From NCBI RefSeq assembly GCF_040675465.1, contig NZ_JBFAPA010000013.1, forward strand, positions 248,001-312,000: a DNA stretch of 64,000 bases. The letters are read 5' to 3'. This DNA comes from Kibdelosporangium sp040675465 (GTDB taxonomy: Bacteria > Actinomycetota > Actinomycetes > Mycobacteriales > Pseudonocardiaceae). Under the pieces are notes generated by a model. It worked only from the letters and a program-made list of their open reading frames with translations, was not told the DNA's origin and searched no databases. This document shows, one piece after another, positions 1-7,370 of this stretch; positions within the stretch are counted from its first letter, which is position 1; the number at the start of each line of letters is the position of its first letter. Both the position numbers and the translations under genes were made by a program.

Positions 1-941
1 CACCTGGCCGCGGCACGCAGACTGGATCTGAGCTCGTCCGGGCCGCCGAACAGCTGGCGGCTGCCGTGTGCGCGCTTGAAGTACAGGTGGGCGTCGTGCT
101 CCCAGGTGATCGCGATGCCGCCGTGCAGCTGGACCATCTCACCGGCCACAGTGGACAGTGCTTCGGAGCAGTGCACCTTCGCGGTGGACGCGAGGCTGAG
201 ATCACTTGCCGCGGCCGTGGCGATCGAGCGCGCGGTCTCGACCAGCACGTACATGTCGGCCATCCGGTGCTTCAACGCCTGGAAACCACCGATCGGACGG
301 CCGAACTGGACTCGGGTCTTGGTGTAGTCCACCGTCATGTCCAGGCAGCGCTGGGCGGTGCCGACCTGTTCCGCGCTCAATGCGGCGCGTGCGATGTCGC
401 GCAGTTCCGGAGCAGCCGCGCCCAGATGTGAGGCTTGGGTGAGGTCGAACTCGACCTTCGCCAGCCGACGCGTGAAGTCCATCGTCGGTTTACGTTCGCG
501 GTGTGTGGGAACAATCTCGTACAAGTTGTCGCCACTGACCATCAGCGTTGTTTCGGCGATATCGCCGTCCAGCACGTAGCCGTCATCCTGCCAGCCAACG
601 GTCGCCACGCGACCGGCGGCGATCTCCGGAAGCAGCCGCGCACGGGCTTCCTCGTTGCCGCAACGGATCAGCGCCTGCGCGGCCAGCAGCGAGCTGAGCA
701 CCGGAACCGGAGCCAGCGTCCGGCCGGTCTCCTCCAGCGCGATATGCGCCTCGAGCAGGGTGGCTCCGGCGCCGTCGTACTGCTCCGGCACGGTCAGCCC
801 GGCGACACCGACCTGATCGGCCAGCGCCCGCCAGAGCGGCTCCGAGTACCCGTCCGCGGTCCGGACCAGCGCACTATCGGCCGTTCGGTCCAGCAGTGTG
901 CGGACGGTATCGCGCAAAGCCTCGTGCTCCGCGTTGACCAT
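1..941 (-). CDS. Steroid-type acyl-CoA dehydrogenase, 3' end beyond window
   Basis: Reading from an ATG at 941 towards base 1, the frame stays open for about 313 codons and leaves the window, so the C-terminus is missing. The product looks like a flavin acyl-CoA dehydrogenase of the short, divergent type found in steroid clusters. It has an N-terminal helical part, a middle beta part, the segment RVQFGRPIGGFQALKHRMAD, and near the edge VQLHGGIAITWEHDAHLY, typical of the FadE32/FadE33 and ChsE small-subunit class. Such subunits normally pair with a second FadE as an alpha2beta2 enzyme that desaturates a CoA thioester. A KstR2-like palindrome lies 16 bp upstream, which suggests a role in ring C/D breakdown. 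It could be the partner missing from the operon at 4526-8827. The family call is firm; the exact paralogue is not. Confidence 0.85.
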   Translation of the reverse strand, partial: MVNAEHEALRDTVRTLLDRTADSALVRTADGYSEPLWRALADQVGVAGLTVPEQYDGAGATLLEAHIALEETGRTLAPVPVLSSLLAAQALIRCGNEEARARLLPEIAAGRVATVGWQDDGYVLDGDIAETTLMVSGDNLYEIVPTHRERKPTMDFTRRLAKVEFDLTQASHLGAAAPELRDIARAALSAEQVGTAQRCLDMTVDYTKTRVQFGRPIGGFQALKHRMADMYVLVETARSIATAAASDLSLASTAKVHCSEALSTVAGEMVQLHGGIAITWEHDAHLYFKRAHGSRQLFGGPDELRSSLRAAAR

Positions 942-956
942 GAACCGATCTAACCA

Positions 957-970
957 AACAATCGCTTGGT
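957..970. promoter_or_regulatory. Probable KstR2 operator
   Basis: AACAATCGCTTGGT fits the KstR2 consensus AnCAAGnnCTTGnT at 11 of 12 fixed positions. It sits between the partial acyl-CoA dehydrogenase gene (start at 941) and the divergent kinase gene, close to the former, as expected for a repressor site. Confidence 0.6.
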
Positions 971-1026
971 TTGCTACGCCACGCGCACCGGGCACGTCAC
1001 TCGAACGTGGGTGCCGTTCGATAAGG

Positions 1027-2613
1027 TTGCGGCGTCCGGTACACGCACGCGAGGAAGAGTCCGTCATCGAAAAAGGGCAGCTGGTCGCCGGTCGCTACCG
1101 GCTGCTGGACACCATCGGCAGTGGCGCGATGGGAATCGTCTGGCAGGCGCGCGACGAGCGGCTGGACCGTACGGTTGCGATCAAGCAGCTGTTGATGCGC
1201 GCTGGGCTGTCCGACGCCCAGGCCGAAGACGCTCGCCGCCGGGCGATGCGCGAGGGGCGGCTGGCCGCCAGGTTGCAGCACCGCAACGCGATCGCGCTGT
1301 TCGACGTCGCCGAGCACGAGGGCGACCCCTGCCTGATCATGGAGTACCTGCCCTCCCGCAGCCTGTCCGGGCTGCTGGCCGACCGCGGCACGCTCACCCC
1401 GCAGGAGGCGGCTCAGATCGGCGAGCAGGTCGCCACCGCGCTGACCGCCGCGCACGCGGCCGGGATCGTGCACCGGGACGTCAAGCCGGGCAACATCCTG
1501 ATCGACGACACCGGCCAGGTGAAGATCACCGACTTCGGCATCTCCCGGGCGGTCGACGACGGCACGATCACCCAGTCCTCGGCGGGCATGCTCGCCGGCA
1601 CCCCGGCCTACCTGGCGCCCGAGGTGGCCCGCGGCCAGGACCCGACCCGAGCGTCCGACGTGTTCTCGCTGGGCGCGACCCTGTTCCACGCCGTGGAGGG
1701 CGAGCCGCCGTACGGGTTCAAGGACAACCCGCTGGCCCAGCTGTACGCGGTGGCCATGGGCAAGGTGCCCGAGCCCAAGCGCGCCGGGCCGCTGACCGAC
1801 GCGTTGATGAAGCTGCTCAACCCCGACGCGGGCGAGCGGCCGACCATGCCCGAGGTGGTCGCCACCCTCGCCGAGCTGGCCGGCAAGGCCACGGTGACCC
1901 TGCCCGCGCCGATCCCGGTGTCCGCGCCCGTGCAGCCGACCCTCGTCGCGCCGCAGCCGGTGCCGGTCAAGCCGCGTCCGGTGGCCGCTCCTCCGCCACC
2001 CAAGCCGGTGCCCCCGCCGCCGCCACCGCAGACGCCGCCTTCGGGGCAGCCCGCACCGCAGCCTGCTGGGTCCGGTCCTGGTCGCAGCAAGCGTGCCCTG
2101 GTCGTCGTGGGCGCGGTCGTGGCCGCGGCCCTGCTCGGCGGTCTCGTGGCGACCCTGCTCAGCTCCAAGGGCAACACGGACAACAACGCGGGTGGTCAGA
2201 CCCCTCCGCCGACCGCGACGGTGACGATCTCCCCGCCGCCCCCGACGGTGTCGAGCGGCGGAACGTCGTCCAGCGCGCCGCCCTCGCCGCAGGGCGGGTC
2301 CGAGGGCCCGATCGACTGGGGCTCGGCGGGTCAGCTGGTCATCGACTACTTCGGTTCCGCCGCGCCGGCAGCGCGCTGGGGGATGCTCACCCCCGACGTG
2401 CAGCAGTCGTTCGGCAGCATGGACGCCTTCCAGCAGTACTGGGCGGCCTACCCGCAGCTCAGCTCCCGCAACGCCCGCAACGTGCGGGTGAACCCCGACC
2501 AGTCGGTCACCGTGCCGGTCGACGTCACCTACGCGAGCGGGAACCAGGTGCACAAGGAGATCCGGGTGGTCAAGATCGGCGGTCAGCTCAAGATCGCCTC
2601 CGACGCCAAGTAG
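1027..2613 (+). CDS. Transmembrane serine/threonine protein kinase (PknB-like)
   Basis: Bacterial Hanks-type kinase. In order: glycine loop GSGAMGIV, the ATP-binding lysine in VAIKQ, the catalytic loop HRDVKPGNILI, the DFGIS metal-binding motif and the APE motif. A long Pro-rich linker (about 1900-2070) and one membrane helix near 2095-2165 follow. A Ser/Thr/Pro-rich stretch then leads to an outside domain of about 100 residues (2330-2610), reminiscent of NTF2-like sensor folds. The start is uncertain. TTG at 1027 is the last standard start codon before the kinase domain, but the best ribosome site (GAGGAAG, 1051-1057) points to GTC 1063 or ATC 1066. The gene is followed after 7 bp by a phosphatase gene, suggesting a phosphorylation/dephosphorylation pair. 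No link to the steroid genes is visible except the shared intergenic region with a KstR2-like box. Confidence 0.92.
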   Translation: MRRPVHAREEESVIEKGQLVAGRYRLLDTIGSGAMGIVWQARDERLDRTVAIKQLLMRAGLSDAQAEDARRRAMREGRLAARLQHRNAIALFDVAEHEGDPCLIMEYLPSRSLSGLLADRGTLTPQEAAQIGEQVATALTAAHAAGIVHRDVKPGNILIDDTGQVKITDFGISRAVDDGTITQSSAGMLAGTPAYLAPEVARGQDPTRASDVFSLGATLFHAVEGEPPYGFKDNPLAQLYAVAMGKVPEPKRAGPLTDALMKLLNPDAGERPTMPEVVATLAELAGKATVTLPAPIPVSAPVQPTLVAPQPVPVKPRPVAAPPPPKPVPPPPPPQTPPSGQPAPQPAGSGPGRSKRALVVVGAVVAAALLGGLVATLLSSKGNTDNNAGGQTPPPTATVTISPPPPTVSSGGTSSSAPPSPQGGSEGPIDWGSAGQLVIDYFGSAAPAARWGMLTPDVQQSFGSMDAFQQYWAAYPQLSSRNARNVRVNPDQSVTVPVDVTYASGNQVHKEIRVVKIGGQLKIASDAK

Positions 2614-2620
2614 GTCTCCC

Positions 2621-3088
2621 TTGTATCGGGTGGCTCTGGACGGTCCCGGTGCGTTGAGCACGATGGCCAAGCCGCTCGGCGGGGATCTGCTCGCCGGTGA
2701 GATGACCGCACTTCGCTCGGCGGGCGTGGATGTGCTTGTTTCCGCGCTGACCTCTTCGGAGGTTTCTGAGGTGGGGCTGGCCGAGGAGGGCCAACTGGCT
2801 CGGGCGGCCGGTCTTCGGTTCGTCTCGGTGCCGATCCCGGACATGGGCCTGCCGGACCAGTCGGTGGTGCTGCCGACTCTCCGGGAGCTGGCCGCGGACC
2901 TGTGCGGGGGCGCGCACATCGTGACGCACTGCTGGGCGGGCATCGGCCGGTCGTCCTTGTTGGCGGCGTCGTTGCTGGTGCTGAACGGAATGGCGCCGGA
3001 CGACGCCTGGCAGCGGATCTCCGCGGCGCGCGGACGTACCGTTCCGGAAACGACGGCCCAACGCGACTGGATCTTCGGGTTATCGTGA
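2621..3088 (+). CDS. Cysteine-based (dual-specificity/tyrosine-type) protein phosphatase
   Basis: A 155-residue protein with the Cys-phosphatase signature HCWAGIGRSS (HCxxGxxRS), where the Cys would be the nucleophile and the Arg binds phosphate. About 30 residues earlier, PIPDMGLPDQ resembles the mobile loop carrying the general-acid Asp. There is no signal peptide or membrane segment, so it should be cytoplasmic. It begins with TTG 7 bp after the kinase stop and is probably translated from the same mRNA. The likely job is reversing phosphorylation made by the neighbouring kinase; this is inferred from context only. A small-molecule or RNA phosphatase role cannot be excluded for this fold. 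Confidence 0.8.
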   Translation: MYRVALDGPGALSTMAKPLGGDLLAGEMTALRSAGVDVLVSALTSSEVSEVGLAEEGQLARAAGLRFVSVPIPDMGLPDQSVVLPTLRELAADLCGGAHIVTHCWAGIGRSSLLAASLLVLNGMAPDDAWQRISAARGRTVPETTAQRDWIFGLS

Positions 3089-3091
3089 CCC

Positions 3092-3511
3092 GTGCCCAGA
3101 TGGTTGCCGCTTAACATCACCTTTGTCGCATTGTCCGGGCTGCTTGTGCTGGCCTCGTCGTTCCCGTGGATCCAGATCCAGGGCGTGATGTCGGACTTCC
3201 AGGTCACCGATGCGTTGCTGTACCAAGGCTCGCCGTGGGGCGGGCTGATGGTCGCGGTGGTGGCCGCGGCCCTGGCGATCTGCGCGATGGTGTTCCGCCG
3301 GCCGGTGTTGAGCTGTGCGGTGATGTTCGCGGGCGGGGTCGGTGGGCTTTTCGCCGCGGCCGACTATGTCCGCGCCGAACTCAACTCCATTGGCCAGTAC
3401 CCGACCGTGTGGTTGCAGCTGGCGTGCGTCGCTTGCGCGGGCCTGGCCGTCGGTGGGCTCGGCGCGATCTTCGAGTACCGCCGTCTGCTGAGGACTGGTC
3501 GTCCCAGATAG
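3092..3511 (+). CDS. Small four-helix membrane protein, function unknown
   Basis: A 139-residue hydrophobic protein starting with GTG 3 bp after the phosphatase stop, so it is probably in the same transcript. Four membrane helices can be seen, roughly at residues 6-28, 48-66, 71-92 and 104-124. No catalytic or binding motif is recognised. The position behind a kinase and a phosphatase suggests that it may be a substrate or accessory of that pair, but nothing in the sequence proves this. Confidence 0.7.
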   Translation: MPRWLPLNITFVALSGLLVLASSFPWIQIQGVMSDFQVTDALLYQGSPWGGLMVAVVAAALAICAMVFRRPVLSCAVMFAGGVGGLFAAADYVRAELNSIGQYPTVWLQLACVACAGLAVGGLGAIFEYRRLLRTGRPR

Positions 3512-3594
3512 TCCCGTTACTCCGCGGCGATGTTGACAGGCAACTGGGTGTGCGCCAGGTTTGTTGACGGGTGGCGGCTGGAGGGAGGTCGGGC

Positions 3595-4533
3595 ATGCGG
3601 ATCCGGGGACTGCTGGCTGTTTTCGTGGTGTTCTTCGCGCTGACTGTGCCGGCGGCGGCGCGGGGTCTCGGCGCTTGGGTGGTCCGGTCCACCCAGTTGA
3701 GCGATCGGCTTGTCGAGCTCACCGTTCACTCCGATGCGGTCGGCCATGACGTGGGCGTCCGGCTGCTGCTGCCTTCGGCGTGGAACCGTACGCCGCACAG
3801 GACTTGGCCGACTTTGTATCTGTTGCACGGCTGCTGCGACGGCGACACCGGGTTCCGGTCGTGGACGAACAACACCGACGTCGAGCAGTTCACCGCGCAG
3901 GCGAACATGCTGATCGTGATGCCCGAAGGCGGTCCGGGCGGGTTCTACTCGGACTGGTTGTCCGGGCCCGGGTGGGAGACGTTCCACCTGACCGAGCTGC
4001 GGCGCCTCCTCGAACGGCAGTACCGATCGGGCCAGCAACGGGTCGTCGCCGGCCTGTCCATGGGCGGCTTCGGCGCCCTGTCCTACGCCGCCCGCCACCC
4101 CGGTTTCTTCCGCGCCGCCGCCTCCTTCAGCGGCGTCGTGCACACCACCTACCAAGGCACTCGCAGCACGGCGCTGGTCCAGGACATCGTCCGCAACGCA
4201 GGCGCCGACCCCAACGCGCTGTGGGGCGACCCCATCACCAACGCCGGGACCTGGGCCGCGCACAACCCATACGACCTGGCCGCACGCCTGCGCGGCATCC
4301 CCGTCTACCTCTCGGCGGGCAACGGCCAGCCCGGCCCCCTCGACCCACCCGGCTCCCCGCCGGACGGCCTGGAACAACTCCTCGGCGAGCAGTCCACCGC
4401 CCTGGCCACCACCCTCCAAGCCCACAACGTCCGCGTCACCACGGACTTCTACGGACCCGGCCGGCACACCTGGCCCTACTGGCAGCGCGCCCTGCACAAC
4501 GCATTCCCGTTGCTGATGTGGGCTGTTAGGTGA
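3595..4533 (+). CDS. Secreted alpha/beta-hydrolase esterase (antigen 85/esterase D family)
   Basis: The start at ATG 3595 is supported by a strong GGAGGG site. The first 22 residues (MRIRGLLAVFVVFFALTVPA) form a signal peptide, so the protein is exported. The mature part has the esterase D/Ag85 layout: an oxyanion segment LYLLHGCCDGD, the nucleophile elbow GLSMGGFGAL, and a C-terminal GRHTWPYW that supplies the catalytic His. At 312 residues it has the usual family length. The substrate is unknown. Ag85 proteins are mycolyltransferases, but this family also includes general carboxylesterases, and the short, neighbourless gene gives no further clue. Its 3' end overlaps the convergent acyl-CoA dehydrogenase gene by 8 bp. 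Confidence 0.85.
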   Translation: MRIRGLLAVFVVFFALTVPAAARGLGAWVVRSTQLSDRLVELTVHSDAVGHDVGVRLLLPSAWNRTPHRTWPTLYLLHGCCDGDTGFRSWTNNTDVEQFTAQANMLIVMPEGGPGGFYSDWLSGPGWETFHLTELRRLLERQYRSGQQRVVAGLSMGGFGALSYAARHPGFFRAAASFSGVVHTTYQGTRSTALVQDIVRNAGADPNALWGDPITNAGTWAAHNPYDLAARLRGIPVYLSAGNGQPGPLDPPGSPPDGLEQLLGEQSTALATTLQAHNVRVTTDFYGPGRHTWPYWQRALHNAFPLLMWAVR

Positions 4534-5392
4534 GGGTTGCCAGGAGGTGGGCGCGGTGGGTCGACGGGGTGCCCCAGGTGGTGTGGAGGGCGCGGATCTT
4601 GGTGAGCCAGCGGCTGATGTCGTGTTCGAGGGTGTAGGCGATGGCTCCGTGGACTTGGAGGGACGTGCGCATGGCTCGGTAGGCGGCGTCGCCCGCGGCG
4701 ATCTTGGCGGCGGAGACGTCGACCTCGCCGATGGCGGCGCCGTAGACCAAGGGGCGGGCCAGTTCCAGGGCGATGTGCACCGAGGCGAGATGGTGCTTCA
4801 CGGCCTGGAACGAGCCGATGGGGTGGCCGAACTGGGCGCGTTGCTTGGCGTAGTCGACGGTCCGCGCGAGTAAGGCCCGGCCGGCGCCGAGAAGCTGGGC
4901 CGCGCAGGCCAGCACGCCACGCTCGAACGCGCCGGGGACGGAGCCGACTTCCGCGTCGGGCCGGACGGTGAACAGATGACGGCATGGGTCGACCGACTCG
5001 ACGGGATCGCCGACCGAGGCCGAGAACACCGTGTCCCCGTCCAGGAAGAACACCCGATCGGCGACATCCGCGTCCACCGCGTACGGCACGTGCGGCACGA
5101 CGGCGGCCGTTCCGAGTAAGGCGCCGTCAAGCAGGCTCGGCAGCACGGCGAGGGTTTCGATCGCCGGACCGGGCAACGCGTGATAGCCGATGGCCTCCAT
5201 GGCGACGACGAGGTCGATGGGTTCGCCGTCCACCGCGATGGTGGTGACCCCGAGGTCGGCCAGCCGGCGCCACACCGCCAAGCCCGGCGCGTGCTCACCG
5301 GCCGCCCAGGCGCGGGCGACGTCGGACTTGGCGAGCAGCGCGTCCACAGTGTCCGCGAACTGGACCTGTTCGGCACTGAGGGCGAATCTCAT
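4526..5392 (-). CDS. Acyl-CoA dehydrogenase, FadE32/FadE33-like
   Basis: Last gene of the fadD3 operon, 20 bp after fadE31. The ATG at 5392 gives 288 residues, shorter than ordinary acyl-CoA dehydrogenases (about 380) and than Mtb FadE32/33 (about 318). RAQFGHPIGSFQAVKHHLAS and SLQVHGAIAYTLEHDISRW mark the C-terminal helical domain. The N-terminal and middle domains are compact and poorly conserved, as in non-catalytic or half-site subunits of heteromeric steroid dehydrogenases. It probably works with FadE31 on ring C/D-derived CoA thioesters. Mtb has two small subunits after fadE31 and here only one is present; the partial gene at 1-941 may be the second. Choosing between FadE32 and FadE33 is not possible by eye. 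Confidence 0.82.
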   Translation of the reverse strand: MRFALSAEQVQFADTVDALLAKSDVARAWAAGEHAPGLAVWRRLADLGVTTIAVDGEPIDLVVAMEAIGYHALPGPAIETLAVLPSLLDGALLGTAAVVPHVPYAVDADVADRVFFLDGDTVFSASVGDPVESVDPCRHLFTVRPDAEVGSVPGAFERGVLACAAQLLGAGRALLARTVDYAKQRAQFGHPIGSFQAVKHHLASVHIALELARPLVYGAAIGEVDVSAAKIAAGDAAYRAMRTSLQVHGAIAYTLEHDISRWLTKIRALHTTWGTPSTHRAHLLATLT

Positions 5393-5412
5393 GGGCGACT
5401 CCGGGAGGAAAG

Positions 5413-6525
5413 TCAGCGGGGCAGGCCGAGGATCCGCTCGGCGATGACGTTGCGCTGGATCTCGTTGGTACCGGCGTAGATCGGGCCGGCGAGGGAGAAC
5501 AGGTAGCCGTCCATCCACCGGCCGGCCAGCTCGCCCTCGGCACCGAGCAGGTCGAGCGCGGTCTCGTGCATGGCGATGTCCAGCTCGGACCAGAACACCT
5601 TGTTCACGCTCGACTCGGCGCCGAGCGACCCGCCCTCGGCGAGCCGGGTCACCGTGCCGAACGTGTACAGCCGGTACGCCTGGGCGCCCAGCCACGCGTC
5701 GACCACGCGGTCACGCAACGCCGGATCGGGCCGTTCGCGCCACAGCTCCAGCAGCCGCCGCGCGGTGGCCAGGAACCGGCCGGGGCTGCGCAACGACAGC
5801 CCGCGTTCGTTGCTGGCCGTGCTCATCGCGACCTTCCAGCCGTTGTCCACCTCGCCGATGACGTCCTCGTCCGGGACGAACACGTCGTCGAGGAAGATCT
5901 CGGCGAACCCGGGCTCCCCGTCGAGCTGGGCGATCGGCCGGACCGTCACGCCAGGCGCGCGCAACGAGAACATGAAGTACGTCAGCCCGCGATGGCGTTC
6001 ACCGGAGGTGCGGAACAGCCCGAACCCGCGATCGGCATAAGCCGCCCGCGAACTCCACGTCTTCTGGCCACGCAGTAACCAGCCGCCCGACGTGCGAGCC
6101 GCGGACGCCCGGATCGCCGCGAGATCGCTGCCCGCCTCGGGTTCCGACCAGGCCTGCGCCCAGATCTCCTCCGCACAGGCCATTTTGGGCAGGATCCGGC
6201 CCAGCTGCTCCTCGGTGCCGTGCGTGAACAAAGTCGGCGCCAGCAGGAAGATGCCGTTCTGGCTCACCCGCGCGGGCGCGCCGGCCGCGTAGTACTCCTC
6301 CTCGAAAACGAGCCACTGCAACAGCGACGCGTCCCGGCCACCGTACGCGGCAGGCCACGACACGACGGAAAGCCTTGCGTCACACAGCTTTCGTTCCCAG
6401 GCGCGGTGTGCCTCGAAGCCCTCCGGGGTGTCCAGCGAGGGCAGAGCGGCCGGGGCGTTCGCGGCCAGCCACGAGCGGACCTCGTCGCGGAAGGCCAGGG
6501 TGTGCTCGTCCAGCTCCAGGTTCAT
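5413..6525 (-). CDS. fadE31: Acyl-CoA dehydrogenase, FadE31-like
   Basis: A 370-residue acyl-CoA dehydrogenase with the full-length layout: an N-terminal helical domain, the flavin/substrate segment AQAWSEPEAGSDLAA, QKTWSSRAAYADRGF in the middle domain, and the C-terminal signature GTNEIQRNVIAERILGLPR. The start ATG at 6525 overlaps the stop of the upstream echA gene (ATGA), so the two are translationally coupled. Its position after fadD3 and before a small FadE matches fadE31 in the Mtb KstR2 regulon. FadE31-33 are placed in the last steps of ring C/D catabolism, oxidising CoA intermediates formed after ring C opening. The name rests on synteny and the steroid-type sequence. Confidence 0.85.
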   Translation of the reverse strand: MNLELDEHTLAFRDEVRSWLAANAPAALPSLDTPEGFEAHRAWERKLCDARLSVVSWPAAYGGRDASLLQWLVFEEEYYAAGAPARVSQNGIFLLAPTLFTHGTEEQLGRILPKMACAEEIWAQAWSEPEAGSDLAAIRASAARTSGGWLLRGQKTWSSRAAYADRGFGLFRTSGERHRGLTYFMFSLRAPGVTVRPIAQLDGEPGFAEIFLDDVFVPDEDVIGEVDNGWKVAMSTASNERGLSLRSPGRFLATARRLLELWRERPDPALRDRVVDAWLGAQAYRLYTFGTVTRLAEGGSLGAESSVNKVFWSELDIAMHETALDLLGAEGELAGRWMDGYLFSLAGPIYAGTNEIQRNVIAERILGLPR

Positions 6526-7370
6526 TGCCGCTGTTCCTTCGCCGCACTGTCTCTCATGGCGCGGGCGTCCATGCCGGCGAGCGCGTCGGGAGAGACCTCC
6601 GCGTTGTGCGCGTGCGCGAAGTGGTGCAGCCCGAACACCGAGTCCATCCCAGCACGCATGCCCATCAGGTCCTCGGCCTGGTTCACGGCGCGCTTGGCCA
6701 GCGCGAGCCCGAACCGGGGCATCTCGGCGATCCGGCCGGCCAGCCGTAACGTCTCGTCCCGCAACGACTCCCGGGGTACCACCCGGTTCACCATCCCCCA
6801 GTCGTGTGCCTGCTGGGCGGTGAACCGGTCGCCGGTGAACAGCACCTCCTTGGCCGCGCGCGGCCCGAGCACCCAGGGGTGCGCGAAGTACTCGACCCCC
6901 GGAATCCCCATGCGCACCACGGGATCCGCGAAGAACGCGTCCTCCGAGGCGATGATCAGATCGCACACCCAGGCCAGCATCAGCCCGCCGGCGATGCACG
7001 CGCCCTGCACCATCGCGATGGTGGGCTTGGGAATCTCCCGCCACCGGCGGCACATTCCCAGGTACACCTCCATCTCACGGGCATACCGCTGGTCGCCGCC
7101 CGGTCTGCCGACGTGGTCCCACCACATGACGGCCTTGCGGTCGAAGGAGACGTCCACATCGCGCCCGGGCGTGCCGATGTCGTGCCCCGCGGAGAAGTGC
7201 TTGCCTTCCCCCGCGAGGATGATGACCCGCACGTCATCGTCGTCGACGGCGGCGGCGAACGCCTCGTCGAGCGCGTACGTCATCGCGGAGTTCTGCGCGT
7301 TGCGGTACTCCGGCCGGTTCATCGTGACGATGCCGGCCGCACCCTCGCGCTCGTATCGGACGACGCTCAT
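6522..7370 (-). CDS. Enoyl-CoA hydratase/isomerase (crotonase) family protein
   Basis: A 282-residue crotonase. N-terminal MNRPEYRNAQNSAM is typical, the oxyanion-hole segment is HFSAGHDIG, and ACIAGGLMLAWVCDLIIA follows. The residues around the usual catalytic Glu pair read VVRMGIPGVEYFAHPW, so the chemistry may not be simple hydration. Extra residues (about 85-105: VSFDRKAVMWWDHVGR) give an insert after the oxyanion loop. It overlaps fadD3 upstream and fadE31 downstream by 4 bp each, so it belongs to the KstR2-controlled operon. No crotonase gene sits at this position between Mtb fadD3 and fadE31. It probably hydrates an unsaturated CoA ester made by a neighbouring FadE. Confidence 0.82.
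   Translation of the reverse strand: MSVVRYEREGAAGIVTMNRPEYRNAQNSAMTYALDEAFAAAVDDDDVRVIILAGEGKHFSAGHDIGTPGRDVDVSFDRKAVMWWDHVGRPGGDQRYAREMEVYLGMCRRWREIPKPTIAMVQGACIAGGLMLAWVCDLIIASEDAFFADPVVRMGIPGVEYFAHPWVLGPRAAKEVLFTGDRFTAQQAHDWGMVNRVVPRESLRDETLRLAGRIAEMPRFGLALAKRAVNQAEDLMGMRAGMDSVFGLHHFAHAHNAEVSPDALAGMDARAMRDSAAKEQRQ

Noticed and set aside
997..3207. Long open frame of 736 codons antisense to the kinase and phosphatase genes
   Set aside because: It is the shadow of high third-position G+C; the product has no recognisable domain and covers two well-supported genes on the other strand.
5413..7053. N-terminal extension of FadE31 to 546 residues
   Set aside because: The extra 176 residues would lie antisense-like across the echA gene; the ATG at 6525 in ATGA overlap gives a normal-length dehydrogenase.
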